Positions 21,559 through 32,955 of a stretch of DNA of 64,000 nucleotides are shown in pieces. Numbering within the stretch: position 1 is the stretch's first letter; each line of letters begins with the position of its first letter. The notes beneath the pieces were generated by a model that saw only the letters and a program-made list of their open reading frames with translations, had not been told where the DNA came from and did no database searches. Location: positions 47,968,502 through 48,032,501 of the forward strand of contig CAXKWD010000008.1 in the NCBI GenBank assembly GCA_964059195.1, in the 5' to 3' direction. This DNA is from Ectobius pallidus (lineage: Eukaryota; Arthropoda; Insecta; Blattodea; Ectobiidae). Both the position numbers and the translations under genes were made by a program.

Positions 21559-24500
21559 GCGGGTAGCGGGTGAGAACCCTCAATGAGGTAGTCTCACCAT
21601 AGGGGATAGCGTCCCTTCCCTCGCTAGCTCCAGGACACACTGACCCGGTGTGTAGTACCTGATCGAAGGGTCCCTTGCACAGGGTAACGTGTGAAGTCTC
21701 CAACGGTTTTCGAGGCAGCTAGGAAACAAGACCTTGTTTGGCTTGAAGAGCGGAAGGAGCAACCCTTACTGTTGGGGCTGATACACAGTAAAGGGGTAGG
21801 TAGGACTCCTTGAGCCAGGGTGAAGGCAATCTACCTAAGGGAAGGAACCCTGATTAAAAACCCCCTCCAGGTGGTTAATGGTTGTGCTGAGGGCCGGTAC
21901 CCCTCTCATGTAAAAAATTATTCTACTCATAAGCTCCAAATAGTTGCTAATCGGACTGATCTACATGGAAAACGGACCTTGGCAAAGAAACAGGACAAAC
22001 GAGTAGGAAATGCGGAAATATTTAACGTGGCTACATGGAACGTCAGAGGGTTATGTCATAAAGAAAACTTATTAGAAAAAGAATTAAAAGAAAGGAAAGT
22101 AGATATAGCAGCAATATCAGAAACTAAGAAAAAACTGAAGGGCTCAAAACAGCTGACCGATTACATAATGTATTACAGCGGTGTAGAACAAGATGAAAGA
22201 GCATCAGCTGGTGTGGCTTTATATATTCACAAAAGGTTGAAGAATAGAATCCAAAACTACTGTTGTGTCAATGAAAGGATTTTAACAGTACGTATTAAAG
22301 AAAATAGAGGATATATAACTATATTTGCGATATATGCCCCGGAATCAGGAAGAGAAGGTAGATCGGAAATGTTTTATAATCAACTGCAGAAACAATTAGA
22401 TAAAACGAACAAAAATGATACTATTATACTGGCTGGAGATTTTAACGGAAGAGTAGGTGATACATCGATTCAGAATGTAGTAGGAACAAATGGAGAAAGA
22501 GTTAGAAATAAAAATGGAAATTTTTTAATCGATTTTGCTTCTTATAATGGTCTGAAAATACTCAATACGTTTTATAAACACAAAGAAATACACAAATATA
22601 CCTGGAGTGAAAGAGGATCGCGATCAATAATCGATTATATAATTGGTAATGCAAAAGCAGCTAAAATGGCACAAGATGTAAGGGTTTTTAGAGGTAGTGA
22701 TGTAGGTTCAGACCACTTTCTTGTTGTGGGAAGATTTATGATGTATAAAAGATGGAAAATAGTATCAAATAAAGTAAGGAAAGTAGAAGAAAGATTTAGA
22801 GTACATCTGCTGAGACAGGAAAGCATAAAACATATATATCAAAGAAGGATAGAGGAATATATTAACATATCGCCACGGAATGACACCATCAATATGGAAT
22901 GGGATGTCATAAAGAATTGCATTACCAAAGCAGCTACAGAAGCATTGGGCAAAAGGAAAATTAATTGTTCGAAAAAAGGGCTTAATATTTGGAATGATGA
23001 GTTAAAGAAACTAGTGGAGGATAAAAAGAAAGCATATTTACGCTTCCTAAACACTAGAACGACAGGAAACAGAATGGAATACAACAGACTTCGTGCATTA
23101 GTAAGGAAAGAAACTAGGAAAATAAATAGACAATATTGGGACCGATATATATCTTATTTAGAGGACGATGTACATGGAAGACAAGAAAAAGCCTTTAAAG
23201 CCATGACATATATGAATAAGAAAGTAAAGGATCAAGTCCAAATTAACCCTATAGAGTTAAAAGAATGGGAAATGTTTTATAAAGAACTGTGGACAGCACA
23301 AGATCAGGAACCTTTTTCTTTAGTGGATAATGACCGAAATGTTGATCCTATTACAGAAGAAGAATTTAAAGAATCATTAGATAGTTTTAAGAATAGAAAA
23401 GCGCCAGGAACAGATATATTAAATGTAGAACTTATAAAATATGGCCCACCATCTCTATATAAAAGAATTCTAAACCTATTTAATCAGTGCTGGAAAATAG
23501 GAAACATTCCAGATGAATGGAAAGAAGCAATTGTCATCCCATTGTTTAAGGAAATAAAGGAGACTGCAATAATTACAGGGGAATTAGTCTGCTGAACTCA
23601 TGTTACAAGATATATGCAAAAATTTTGAGAAATAGAATAAATATTATAATGGAAACAGTTCTCTTAGAACCACAACATGGGTTTAGGAAAGGCAGATCTT
23701 GCTGCGACTGTATCTTTACTATGATGCAATTACTCGAGAAAAGAAAGGAATTTAATTTGCCAGTATACATAGCATTTGTAGATTATGTTAAAGCCTTTGA
23801 TAAAGTAAATAGAAATATAATGTGGGACATAATGAAACAACGAGGTTTTCCAAATCACATAATAAGAGCAACCCAGAGTCTGTACGCTGGAACCACCATA
23901 AAAATTAGAGATGGAAATAGACAGTCTACTGCCAACATAGAGATAAACCAAGGAGTGAGACAAGGGTGTCCTTTATCACCAGCTTTATTTAACCTATATA
24001 TTGACGACGTCATAAGGAAATGGCAATGTGTTTTATTAGAAAATTTTAAAATTGGTAATAGAAAATTATACACACTCCTTTTTGCAGATGATCAGGCAGT
24101 GATAGCAACGGACGAGGACAGCTTACAAAGAGCCATTTTTCAATTAGGAAGAATTGCTGCTGGATACAACCTACAAATATCCCCAAGTAAAACTAAAATA
24201 ATGGCGTTCCATGGAAAGAATCCAATAAGAGCCAAAATAGTCGTGAATAATCTTTTAATAGAACAAGTAATGGATTTTAACTATTTAGGAGTTTTCTTAG
24301 GCAATGATAGGACAAAAGACATTAACAGAAAGTTGAATTTATTTCAGCAAATTTGTGGTACAATTAGAAGAACATTAGCAAAGAAAGTCCGTAGAGAAAC
24401 TCTCCTAAAGTTTTATAAAGTTTTGGCTATACCTGTTTTACTGTACGGTTCAGAATGTTGGACTCTCACTAAAAGTTTCACAAGAAGATTAGAGGCAACA

Positions 24501-24805
24501 GAAATGAAGTTTCTGCGTTATGTAGCAGGATATACTCTATTAGATAAGCAAAAGAATGAAGATATCCGCAAAGAATTACAAATAGTCAACATAGTAACAA
24601 AAATTGAAGAATATAGAAATAAATGGTTTGAGCATATCAGCAGAATGAATGAAGAGAGGCTGCCTCATATGATCTTGAATTATAATCCACAAGGACACAG
24701 AAGTCGAGGACGACCAGCTAAAAGATGGAGGGAGCAGCTAAAATAAAAGGAGCCGGAACAGATCAGTAATGGTCTAAACCTTGATAGTAGATGATGATGA
24801 TGATG
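21559..24805 (+). mobile_element. RTE-type LINE inserted antisense into the other LINE
   Basis: Complete-looking element: GC-rich 5' UTR (21559-21819), apurinic endonuclease and reverse transcriptase, a very short 3' UTR and a (GAT)n tail at 24789-24805. A perfect 13 bp target-site duplication, ACTATTGATAAGA, lies at 21546-21558 and 24806-24818. The clean duplication and nearly intact coding region indicate recent insertion. Confidence 0.88.
21820..24746 (+). pseudogene. RTE polyprotein: endonuclease and reverse transcriptase, one frameshift
   Basis: The first frame (21820-23595, 591 codons) carries the APE-type endonuclease: FNVATWNVRGLCHKENLLEK, DIAAISETK, IFAIYAPESG, ILAGDFNGRVGD, SIIDYIIGN and GSDVGSDHFLVVGRF. 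It then begins the reverse transcriptase (NRKAPGTDILNVELIKYG, IPDEWKEAIVIPLFK). Near 23549-23556 the frame slips by one base. The minus-one frame continues with NNYRGISLLNSCYKIYAKIL, QHGFRKGRSC, YIAFVDYVKAFDKVNRNIMW, NQGVRQGCPLSPALFNLYID and the catalytic LLFADDQAVIA, ending at 24746. This architecture (EN plus RT, no gag-like ORF, 'craniofacial-like' endonuclease) is that of the RTE/BovB group. The single slip is the only visible defect. Confidence 0.85.
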
Positions 24806-24832
24806 ACTATTGATAAGAAAAAAGATACACTA

Positions 24833-26083
24833 TTAGGTACTATGTATATGTGCTGTTAACTGCGATTTGAAGGTTGACAGTGACCGGCAGTCCTTGATGT
24901 GAGATGGTAAAGAATTCCACATTCGGATGACTGAAGTAGTAAACGATGATGAGTAAAGAGATGTATGATGTTTAGGTATTGCGAGAATATGATCTTGCTT
25001 GGACCGGGTGTTTATGTTATGATGAGATGAAAGAGTTTGAAAGCCTAATGACAGATAGTGAGGACAGGAAGTGTGAAGAATTCGATAGTGGAGGCAGAGA
25101 GAGTGCAGTTTTCTTCTGTCGTCCAGTTGAAACCATGTTAATGTTTCAAATGCTGGCGTAATGTGATCTGCCTTTCGAATACCACAAATGTAGCGAACGC
25201 AAGCATTATGAACACGTTGTAGTCTCTGTCCTAGTTTGGAGCTCAGGTCGCTTAGTAGAATATCACAGTAATCGAAATGAGGCATTATGAGTGTTGATAC
25301 AAGTGGAAATATAGAATATATTTTTTTGCAAATTTCTTTTATATGGATGTTCCAATTTAAGTTATTGTCAAAATGAAAGCCAAGATTTTTTACATGCGGA
25401 CTAAATGGGACAATGCTTCCGTTTAATTTGACGGGTGTTAAATTTTCCACATCGACATTTTTCAACAAATTACGATGCCCCATTAAGATCGCCTGAGATT
25501 TTCCTGCATTAATTGTAAGTTTAGAATGTCTTGCCCAATTAGTTATTGTTTCAAGATCGTTATTAATTTCATTTATAGCCATGTTAGTGCTGTCAGGTCG
25601 TGTATGTTTATACAGCTGTAAGTCGTCAGCGTAAATATGGTAGTTAGTGTCATTACCAATGGTGTTACAAATATTGTTTATGTATATAGTAAACAGTAAT
25701 GGTCCCAGCACTGAACCTTGTGGCACTCCACGTTCTACAGGCCTCCATGAAGAAGACTGGTTTTCCACAATAACACGCTGTTGGCGGCCGTAGAGGTAAG
25801 AATGAAACCACTGGACAGTGTTTTCTGACAAGTGAAAGGTTCTGAGCTTAGAGATGAGTAATTCAAAATTTACTGAGTCAAAAGCTTTAGAAAAGTCAAT
25901 CAGTGTCATAATCGTCAATTTGCTGTCATCCATAGCTTTGCGAATGTCCTCTGTCACATTGAGCAACGCCGTCGCCGTGCTGTATCCGGAACGAAAACCT
26001 GACTGATATGGATTGAGGTAGTTATGTTCATTGAGATAGTCCGTCAGTTGTTTGTGTATAATTCGTTCCAGTGCTTTGGACAT
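24833..26083 (-). CDS. LINE reverse transcriptase fragment
   Basis: 416 open codons. Motifs in order: HNYLNPYQSGFRSGYSTATA, TLIDFSKAFDSVNFELL, ERGVPQGSVLGPLLFTIYIN, the catalytic YHIYADDLQLYKH, then LGFHFDNNLNWNIHIKEICK, MPHFDYCDILLSDL and the C-terminal VIRMWNSLPSHIKDCRSL before the stop. The finger domain and the whole endonuclease are missing because of 5' truncation. There also seems to be an in-frame deletion of about 20 residues between KKIYSIF and STLIMPHFDYC compared with related elements. It is probably inactive. Confidence 0.8.
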   Translation of the reverse strand: MSKALERIIHKQLTDYLNEHNYLNPYQSGFRSGYSTATALLNVTEDIRKAMDDSKLTIMTLIDFSKAFDSVNFELLISKLRTFHLSENTVQWFHSYLYGRQQRVIVENQSSSWRPVERGVPQGSVLGPLLFTIYINNICNTIGNDTNYHIYADDLQLYKHTRPDSTNMAINEINNDLETITNWARHSKLTINAGKSQAILMGHRNLLKNVDVENLTPVKLNGSIVPFSPHVKNLGFHFDNNLNWNIHIKEICKKIYSIFPLVSTLIMPHFDYCDILLSDLSSKLGQRLQRVHNACVRYICGIRKADHITPAFETLTWFQLDDRRKLHSLCLHYRILHTSCPHYLSLGFQTLSSHHNINTRSKQDHILAIPKHHTSLYSSSFTTSVIRMWNSLPSHIKDCRSLSTFKSQLTAHIHST

Positions 26084-26207
26084 GTGCTTAGATTGCTGAC
26101 TTCATGGCGTTGAAGACTAGGATTTATAAAACAAATACCCATTCAAAATATGAAATGATCTTTTCTCAGTGACTGTAAAAAAGAAAAGAAAAGCATTAAA
26201 AGCTTAC

Positions 26208-26379
26208 CTCACACAGTTCCCTTTTGTATCTCTGGTATATCTGTGACATTGTAACATTATGAGCTTGAGAGATACAATTTAGAGTATGCAATGCCAAAGG
26301 TAAACTCTCAGAGGATGGATGCATTATAAAGATCAATACAATGCTGACTTGCGAGATAAGCGCACAGTCAAATGGTACA
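26208..26379 (-). CDS. ATR: ATR kinase, coding exon (before the UME core)
   Basis: 172 bp, starting with the last base of a split Thr codon (AC/T) and ending in phase 0. Acceptor TTGTTGCAG/TGT; donor GAG/GTAAGC. It encodes VPFDCALISQVSIVLIFIMH, SSESLPLALHTLNCISQAHN and VTMSQIYQRYKRELCE. The final motif corresponds to the conserved '(F/Y)xxYKxxLC' helix at the start of the ATR UME domain (human FSQYKKPICQ). Phase and content fit exactly between 36824-37351 and 18600-18845. Confidence 0.88.
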
Positions 26380-26814
26380 CTGCAACAATAAAATTGAATT
26401 ATATAACACAACAAAACCTTATACTGTATATACAGTAAAACTTTGTTATAGCAACATCCAAGAGACCAGAAAAATTGTGTCCTTATAAGCAGATGTCGCT
26501 ACAAAAATAATAAAATCAATGATGAAATAAACTGACATTTTAATGCATATTTTACTCACTACTATAACAATTTCGAATTTTATCGTACTGTACTACAATT
26601 TTGAGTAATAAAAATACTGAACTGTAATAGAAAAAGTCAGCACATTCAAAATAATGTTCAGTAACTGAAACAAATACAGGACTCAAGTTAAGTACAGGGA
26701 CTGAAGAAATATGTAATTATATTTCCGCTCCCTTTTAGCAAAATATACCTGCACTTGTAAGTCAGGTTCAATTCTTTCTATGTTACACATTACACTAGTC
26801 AACAAATTTAAACT
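26380..26814. other. ATR intron with a pogo-like end
   Basis: At 26433 the words CAGTAAAACTTTGTTATAGC resemble the outer end of a pogo/Tigger element, but no partner end was found. The rest is AT-rich with nothing recognised. Confidence 0.35.
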
Positions 26815-27691
26815 TTTTTCTGCATCTGGTTTGTAAATTTTGAAAACCGTGTAACACATTTATTTAACAAACAAATAAGCTACATTGAACATTTTTAAAT
26901 GTCTTAGAGTCTTGTATTTGCAATTCTGGTCTTACTTTTTTAATATGATGTCCTTGAGATGCCCTCCATTAACTTCAACACATTGCTGCAATCTCCCTTG
27001 TACACTGGTATGGCCATTACGCGATGTGTGGCGTCTTGCGTAACATTTGCAATTTCCTGCTGAATTGCATTTTTAAGACTGTTAATGTCAGAGAGGGCAT
27101 GAGCAAAAATTTTAGACTTCAGATAGCCCCACAGAAAAAAAAAAACTGGTGCAGTAAGATTGGGAGATTTGGAGGGTCATTGGATATCACCAAACCTGGG
27201 AAGAATTCGACCGTGTCCATTGAAAGACGTGCAGTAGGCTATATACTGCAGCACTATCCTGTTGAAACCACAATCTCTCAATATCCCAGTTACGATGTAG
27301 GAAGAAAGTTTGCAGCATGTGATTGAGTTGACAGTCGCCGAAGCACCATTATTGCTCTCAAAGTAATAAGGGCCAATAATTCCCTGCGCTGCAATGGAAC
27401 ATCACACCACGACCTTAGGACTGTGAAGTGGCCGCTCGTGGATTATGCGTGAATTTGGATAAAATTGCAAATGTTAGGCAATACACTATACATCACGTAA
27501 TGGCCAGTGCACGATGGAGATGTGTTGAAGTTAATGCAGGGCATTCCAAGGACATTATATTAAAAAAGTAAGACCAGAATTGCAAATCCAAGATTGTAAG
27601 ACATTTAAAAATGTTCAATGTAGCTTATTTTTTTGTTAAATAAATGTGTTACACAGTTTTGAAAATGGGGAACGATAAATGCCGCACCCTG
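26815..27691. mobile_element. mariner/Tc1-like element remnant with long inverted ends
   Basis: About 150 bp at 26837-26990 is inverted at 27518-27666 (ATTTTGAAAACCGTGTAACA against ATTTTCAAAACTGTGTAACA; also GAAGTTAATG, TAAGACCAGAATTGCAAAT). The right end continues to CAGGGTGCGGCATTTATCG next to TA at 27692-27693. The interior, read on the minus strand, contains degraded DDE transposase words such as LKSKIFAHALSDINSLKNAI and TQDATHRVMAIPVYKG. The middle of the gene is deleted and the left outer end is eroded. Confidence 0.7.
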
Positions 27692-27785
27692 TATATGATG
27701 CCAATAGAAGGTCTAGATTAGTTCACAACATATTTTCAACTTTAATCTTCTTTGGTATTTGAAAAATGTGACGATGCCCTTTTTA

Positions 27786-28837
27786 CTTTCTCGCATATAC
27801 GTAGTATAGAGAAAGTATTGTGATCGTGACAAAACATTGAAATCGAGATAACACCGGGAAAGCATGTTTCGCGATGCCTAGAAACCGAGAAAATAAGTTT
27901 TTGGAATGACGTCTGTCCATGGGCAAGCATAGCGGGTAAACGGTTCATTGTATTTACTTCATTTTTTGAATGAAGGACTTTTTCGGAATTTTATCGAACC
28001 GCCCAGAAATTGAGTTTTATAACTGAAATATTAAGGGGACTTTTCATGAAAGATTTTTGAAAAATTTTGATTTTTGAAAAATTGGCTCTAACGATTTTAA
28101 TAAAAATTTTAAATTGGCTATATCCGTTTTTCTGCAAAAATGACTTAGAGGGTACTTTACTCGTATCCATTTTCAATTTTTCTAGGTTATTTCCATTACA
28201 CTAGGCGATACTTAAAAACTTTGTACAGTCAAGTTATAGAGAAAATTAAAAAGAACATGTTTTGTTAAATACATTTCTTTATAAAATTAATAGGTATCAA
28301 GATAAAAACGAAATAACATGACTTAAATGCAAATTTCAGAACAAACATTTTGATTAAAATATGAATATTGTTTTGTTGCCCATAGTAACAAGAATACAAC
28401 AACCTAGATCTTGTTGTGAAATGTAGTCAGCTTGCCACATCATAATGAACACACCAAAATCAATTGGAGCGAGGTGGTATGGGGTAATAGGAAAGAGGTC
28501 CTGGATTCAAATCAAATTTAGCGGCCACCAAAATTTACCAGTAAACTCTTGTAATTACTCATTCGTGCAGCATTTGCTTCTATTGTTCGGTTATATCTCA
28601 ATGTATCCTGCATTTTGGCCTTTGAGGTTGAGGAAACCATGCAAACCCCAAGTTATTATTATTGTTGTTGTTATTATTATTATTATTTCACGGTAAAAGC
28701 ATTGAACATAAAGATCGACCCTGATGCTTTCCGTTCTAGATACTTGTTAGTTTTATGAAAATGTAATAAATAAGATTTAATTGTTACTATAATTTACTTT
28801 TTTCTGTGCTAGCCTTTAACACGTATATGCGAGAAAG
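27786..28837. mobile_element. TTA-flanked MITE (Harbinger-like?)
   Basis: The ends CTTTCTCGCATATACGT and ACGTATATGCGAGAAAG are perfect inverted repeats of 17 bp (plus one unpaired step), flanked by TTA on both sides (27783-27785, 28838-28840). It interrupts the 3' end of the mobile-element gene that continues on the minus strand at 28838. The 1.05 kb interior has no transposase and contains a TTA/TTG microsatellite at 28650-28686. Confidence 0.7.
28650..28686. repeat. ATT/GTT microsatellite
   Basis: About twelve imperfect trinucleotide units inside the MITE. Confidence 0.85.
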
Positions 28838-29590
28838 TTAATGCAACCTATTTTTGCACCATTTATTTTATTTACCGTTTCATCACTCTTCCTAATAAGA
28901 CTCCAGCAGTAGTCGCTCATCATCAAAGGGTTCCAGTGATCTTTATAAATGTGTACCATCGTATGGATGTTTTGGTGAAAGCATTCACCCTGCTCATAGC
29001 TGACTGCTCCCAAATTATCCAAAAAATAAATCAAGGTGGGAGTGTAAGAGTGAATTTTAAGCAACATTCTATACCTCATGTTCTTGTAGCTGTCTAACAG
29101 ACCATTCACAATGGAAACATAGTTATCATCTCTTCCGCTGCCCAAAAAGTCCATCACAATTGCTTAGAAAGAGGACCAAGCAGCTAATTCAATATTTGTG
29201 AGTTTGGTATCATAGGTTGGAACTTCCATCAATTTTCATATTCGTGGTCCAACAAATATACCTTCTTTCAGCTTTGCTTCACTCAATTTAGGAAACTTTT
29301 CTTTCAAATGATTGAAGGCCCCACCTCCTTTAGCAAGAGCTTTAACAAAGATCTTCATAAGGCCCAACTTAAGATAAAGAGGAGGCAAAATGATTTTATA
29401 GGGCTCAACCAATGGAGTGTGTTTCACATTTTCCTTTCCAGTAACACATGATTTCCTTATAGGCCATTCTTTGACTGTATAGTGGTTCTTGGTGTCACAG
29501 CTGTCCCATACGCACAAAAAACAGCAGTACTCATATCTACTGTCAAAAGAACAGTAAACAGGAAAATATGGAAAATAAACTATAAACAAT
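28838..29590 (-). pseudogene. Mobile-element protein of unknown function (CCFLC family)
   Basis: The minus strand reads YEYCCFLCVWDSCDTKNHYT, VKEWPIRKSC, KHTPLVEPYKIILPPLYLKL, GLMKIFVKALAKGGGAFNHL, KFPKLSEAKLKEGIFVGPRI (to about 29240), a stop, then MMDFLGSGRDDNYVSIVNGL, LKIHSYTPTLIYFLDNLGAV, EQGECFHQNIHTMVHIYKDH and NPLMMSDYCWSL. This segment order recurs in a protein encoded by high-copy invertebrate elements. The CCFLC, HY, DNLGAVS-E-GE-FHQ and MM-DYCW blocks are its conserved parts. I do not know its biochemical role; the fold could be a transposase. It is broken by a stop between the two blocks, and a MITE cuts the end. Confidence 0.55.
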
Positions 29591-29667
29591 AAAAATACCT
29601 TAAAAACTCAATAATCTTACGTGCTAGAACATTTTGAAAAGTAGATTCAGATTCTACACAGCAAAAT

Positions 29668-29950
29668 ACATATCAATTATAGTGCTTTCACATTCGCCAG
29701 AGGTTTCAAGGCCACAACTTCTCACGTGTAATATACCCCCACTGAACAGTATTCCCCTTTGCGCAGAGGAGCTGCGCTGTCGCACACACTCATACGACAC
29801 TAAGGGGGAACTCCCTACTGGCTTGTCATGTGACTGGCATTGGAGGGTATGATGTCATATGAGCGCGGTAAGTGGGGGTATCATAGGCATGCTACGTTTG
29901 GCCTTGAAACCTCTGGCGAATGTGAAAGGACTATAATTGATATGTCACAT
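29668..29950. repeat. Small palindromic (foldback) element
   Basis: Arms of about 45-50 bp: ACATATCAATTATAGTGCTT then TCACATTCGCCAGAGGTTTC AAGGCC on the left, repeated as the reverse complement at 29900-29948. A second inner pair (TACCCCCACT / AGTGGGGGTA) extends the hairpin. About 280 bp in all, without coding sequence. The whole unit can fold as a stem-loop. Confidence 0.8.
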
Positions 29951-29997
29951 CCCAGATGCAAAATTACTGTTTACTAGTCTTATTAGCACAATTTCTG

Positions 29998-30240
29998 ATA
30001 TAACTTCGTAAAAACGATTAACCACTTTAATCACTTGAAGAGCTTCACTTAATGTCGGAATATTCATTTCAATTTCCAATTCTTTTTGTTGAAACAATTT
30101 AATAAGCTAATACGTTTTGTGTGCAATGTTATGTTCTAATTTCCATAGCTGCTTAATTTTTGTTCCTCCCCCCCCCCCATAAAACACCAACAATTTTTCC
30201 TCAGTTGTTAATTTGACCATGTACACTACTGACTTTAGTA
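29998..30240. repeat. Dispersed repeat, copy A (direct partner at 35052-35300)
   Basis: Shares TTAACCACTTTAATCACT, TTCTTTTTGTTGAAACAATT and AACACCAACAATTTT with 35052-35300 in the same orientation, at roughly 80-85 percent by eye. It contains a C10 run. The two copies flank the 4.27 kb hAT-type element. Confidence 0.75.
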
Positions 30241-30919
30241 GGTTACTGACAAGAGCATATCAAGGTGCATGGATGACCGCACTCCATGAGCTACTAGAGA
30301 TGGGAATCTGTTACTTTTTTTGGAACAGTTACGTTACTGTTACAGTTACACGAAAGTAACTGTTATTTATAACCGTTACCTGTTACTTTTCTTGTATATT
30401 ACGTAGTTAATCGTCAGATCACTTCCCACTTGTAGGGGAATGCCCTTTATCTCCCCCCCCCCCCACAACGGTTATGGACGTAGCCAAGGCTGGGGCTCTA
30501 GGGAGGGACCCCCGAAATAAAAAACAGTTGTAAAATTAAGCTTTCAATTAGGGATGATAATCGATAGTTAAAATATCGAGGTTAAAATCGGAGATAACCA
30601 TCGATATGACGATAATATCGGCCTGAAAACATCGATGTATTTAGACAAAAAACATCGATGTATATTTAAAAAGGGCCATGGTATCAGAAAATTAGGCAAA
30701 ATTCATAAATAAACAGAAGAATTTCCATGAAAGCAATCGATGTAAAAAATCAATGTTTTGGGAAATTAAGCTCCTGTAAATAAAATTATATCGTAGAACC
30801 AAGGTAGCCTATTAATCTTCTTTTTGTTACAAAAACATCCATGTCGGGGAGAAACATCGATGTAGCAAAAACATCAGTTGTTTTCCATCGATGTAAAAAA
30901 CATCGATTATCGTCATGAA

Positions 30920-31866
30920 AATAAACTTTTTGGAATTTTCCTGTGGTTTACAGCCTAAAAGATATAAGTATACAAAATTTCTAGTTTCTAGCTCATGTGG
31001 AAGTGGGCAAGCATTCATGTCAGTGAGCGAGCCCTTTTTTCGGAGGTTTTTAGGGCTAAAAATATAAAAACTACTTTTTGGAATTTTCCTGTGGTTTACA
31101 GCCTAAAAGTTATATGTGTACCAAATTTAAAGTTTCTAGCTGTAATGTCAGTGAGCGAGCCCTTTTTCGGGGATTATAGTGCTAAAAATTTAAAAAAATA
31201 CTTTTTTGGAATTTTCCTATAGTTTACAGCCTAAAAGCAATGTGTGTACCAAATTTAAAGTTTCTAGCTCATCTGGAAGTGGGCAAACAGTAATGTCAGT
31301 GAGCGAGCCCTTTTTCGGGGGTTATAGGGCTAAACATTTTTAAAAATTACTTTTTTTTGGAATTTTCCTATGGTTTACAGCCTAAAAGCTACATGTGTAC
31401 CAAATTTCAATTTTCTAGCTCTTCTGAAAGTGGGCAAACAGTAATGTCAGTGAGCGAGCCCTATTTCGGGAGTTTTTAGAGCTAAAAATTAAAAAAAAAC
31501 ACTTTTTGGAATTTTCCTGTGGTTTACAGCCTAATAGCTATATGTGTACTAAATTTCAAGTTTCTAGCTCATCTCGAAGTGAGCGAGCCCTTTTTCGGAG
31601 GTTTTTAGGGCTAAAAATAAAAAAAAAAATACTTTTTGGAATTCGCCTGTGGTTTAGAGCCTAAAAGCTATATGTGTACCAAATTGAAAGTTTCTAGCTC
31701 ATCTGGATGTGGGCAAACGTTAATGTGAGTGAGAGAGCCCTTACTCGGGGGTTTTTGGGCTAGAAATTAAAAAAAAAAGTTTTGGAATTTTCCTGTGGTT
31801 TACAGCCTAAAAGCTATATGTGTACCAAATTTCAAGTTTCTAGCTCATCTGGAAGTGGGCAAACAT
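30920..31866. repeat. Seven-copy tandem repeat with two unit lengths
   Basis: The phrase GGAATTTTCCTGTGGTTTAC recurs near 30931, 31078, 31208, 31359, 31509, 31637 and 31786. Spacing alternates between about 147-151 bp and about 128-130 bp; the short units lack all or part of a 20 bp segment of the type CATCTGGAAGTGGGCAAACA. Each unit also carries AGTGAGCGAGCCCTTTTTCG. No coding role is visible. Confidence 0.88.
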
Positions 31867-31867
31867 T

Positions 31868-32383
31868 AGGTTTGTTCGCAAAGCAGTCAGAAACCAGGAA
31901 CAAATCGTTCGCGCATGCGCTCTTTCTCCACACGCGTTCGCAAAGCGAGAATCCGTGATTCTGATTTCAATCTTCTGTTCGCAAAGCTCTCGCGGACAGT
32001 TTCTGTACTATAAGAAAAGTTTGCAGGCTCTAGCATGAATTGTTATCACAGACATGCGCAGTAACCTATTTTCACGCGCCTGACTCCTCCCTCCTATAAC
32101 ATTGCGCCAGATTTATAAACATAGGCTACTTATTGTATGAATAATGGAAGATAATTAAAAGTTTCCCAAAATATAGATTATATTGTCGATGTATATTGCA
32201 TTTATAACATGTCAAAGGGAAATATATATTTTATTTGCATATCATATCGATTAAACGCAGAAACTATCGATTCCAAATTCTTGTAACCGTTCGCAAAGTG
32301 CAAATCACGGGTAAGTTACAGACTGGACATGCGCAGTACAACAAATTCTCAAGCGGTCACGGATTTGCTTTGCGAACAAACCT
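31868..32383. mobile_element. MITE with internal TTCGCAAAG repeats, nested in the satellite
   Basis: Ends AGGTTTGTTCGCAAAGCA and its perfect complement TGCTTTGCGAACAAACCT, 516 bp apart. The core TTCGCAAAG recurs internally (31930, 31978, 32288). It interrupts the last tandem unit after GGGCAAACATT. The flanking TA may be the target duplication, but the palindromic edge leaves this open. Confidence 0.8.
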
Positions 32384-32654
32384 ATAAATATCAGTGAGTC
32401 AGTCAGTCAGCCGTGTAGCTTTATATTATAGGGATTTTATTATTAGTAGTAAAATTATCAATATTATTTCGAATAATTTACTACAGTTATTGAATTCACA
32501 TTTCATGCTATATACCCACATTCTAAGTTTAAATTGTCCAGTAAAGGCAATATCGTATTTTGATAAATTTTTAAGTGGTATGTAAAGCAAGAAATATATA
32601 TGAGATCAGACAGCATGAATTCTATGCATGAACTCTTGACGCCCATTAATAATT

Positions 32655-32955
32655 AAAAAAATAACTTTTTAAATTTTTTTTATTTTTTTTTATTCTTATT
32701 TTTATGTAATTTTTATTTTTTAATATTTTTATTTTTTAATATTTTTATTTTTTGTTTTTTATTATTTTTATTTTTTATTTTTTTAATTATTTTTGTTTTA
32801 ATTAAGAAAATAACTTTTTAATTTTTTTATTCTTTATTTATTTTTTATTCTTTTTTTTGAAATTTTAATTTTTTAATATTTTTATTTTTATTTTTTGTTT
32901 TTTTATTATTTTTATTTTTTATTATTTTTTATTTTTTAATTATTTTTGTTTTTCA
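32655..32955. repeat. T-rich low-complexity tract
   Basis: Irregular TTTTTATTTTTTAATA-type repeats over 300 bp, nearly devoid of G and C. Confidence 0.9.

Larger units (their letters stand above)
21246..26104 (-). mobile_element. Non-LTR retrotransposon (Jockey/CR1-group LINE), 5'-truncated, host of an RTE insertion
   Basis: On the minus strand a reverse transcriptase ORF (26083-24833) is followed by a 3' UTR that continues at 21545 after a 3.2 kb nested RTE element. It ends with CCAGGTTAAATAAACT and a short (ATT)n tail at 21249-21263. The element starts abruptly just upstream of MSKALERII, in the middle of the reverse transcriptase, so only the catalytic half survives. The two 3' UTR halves share the duplicated 13-mer ACTATTGATAAGA created by the RTE insertion. 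Confidence 0.82.

Noticed and set aside
30920..31866. CRISPR-like array
   Set aside because: The repeats are contiguous units of 130-150 bp without spacers, in a eukaryotic intron inside a transposon.
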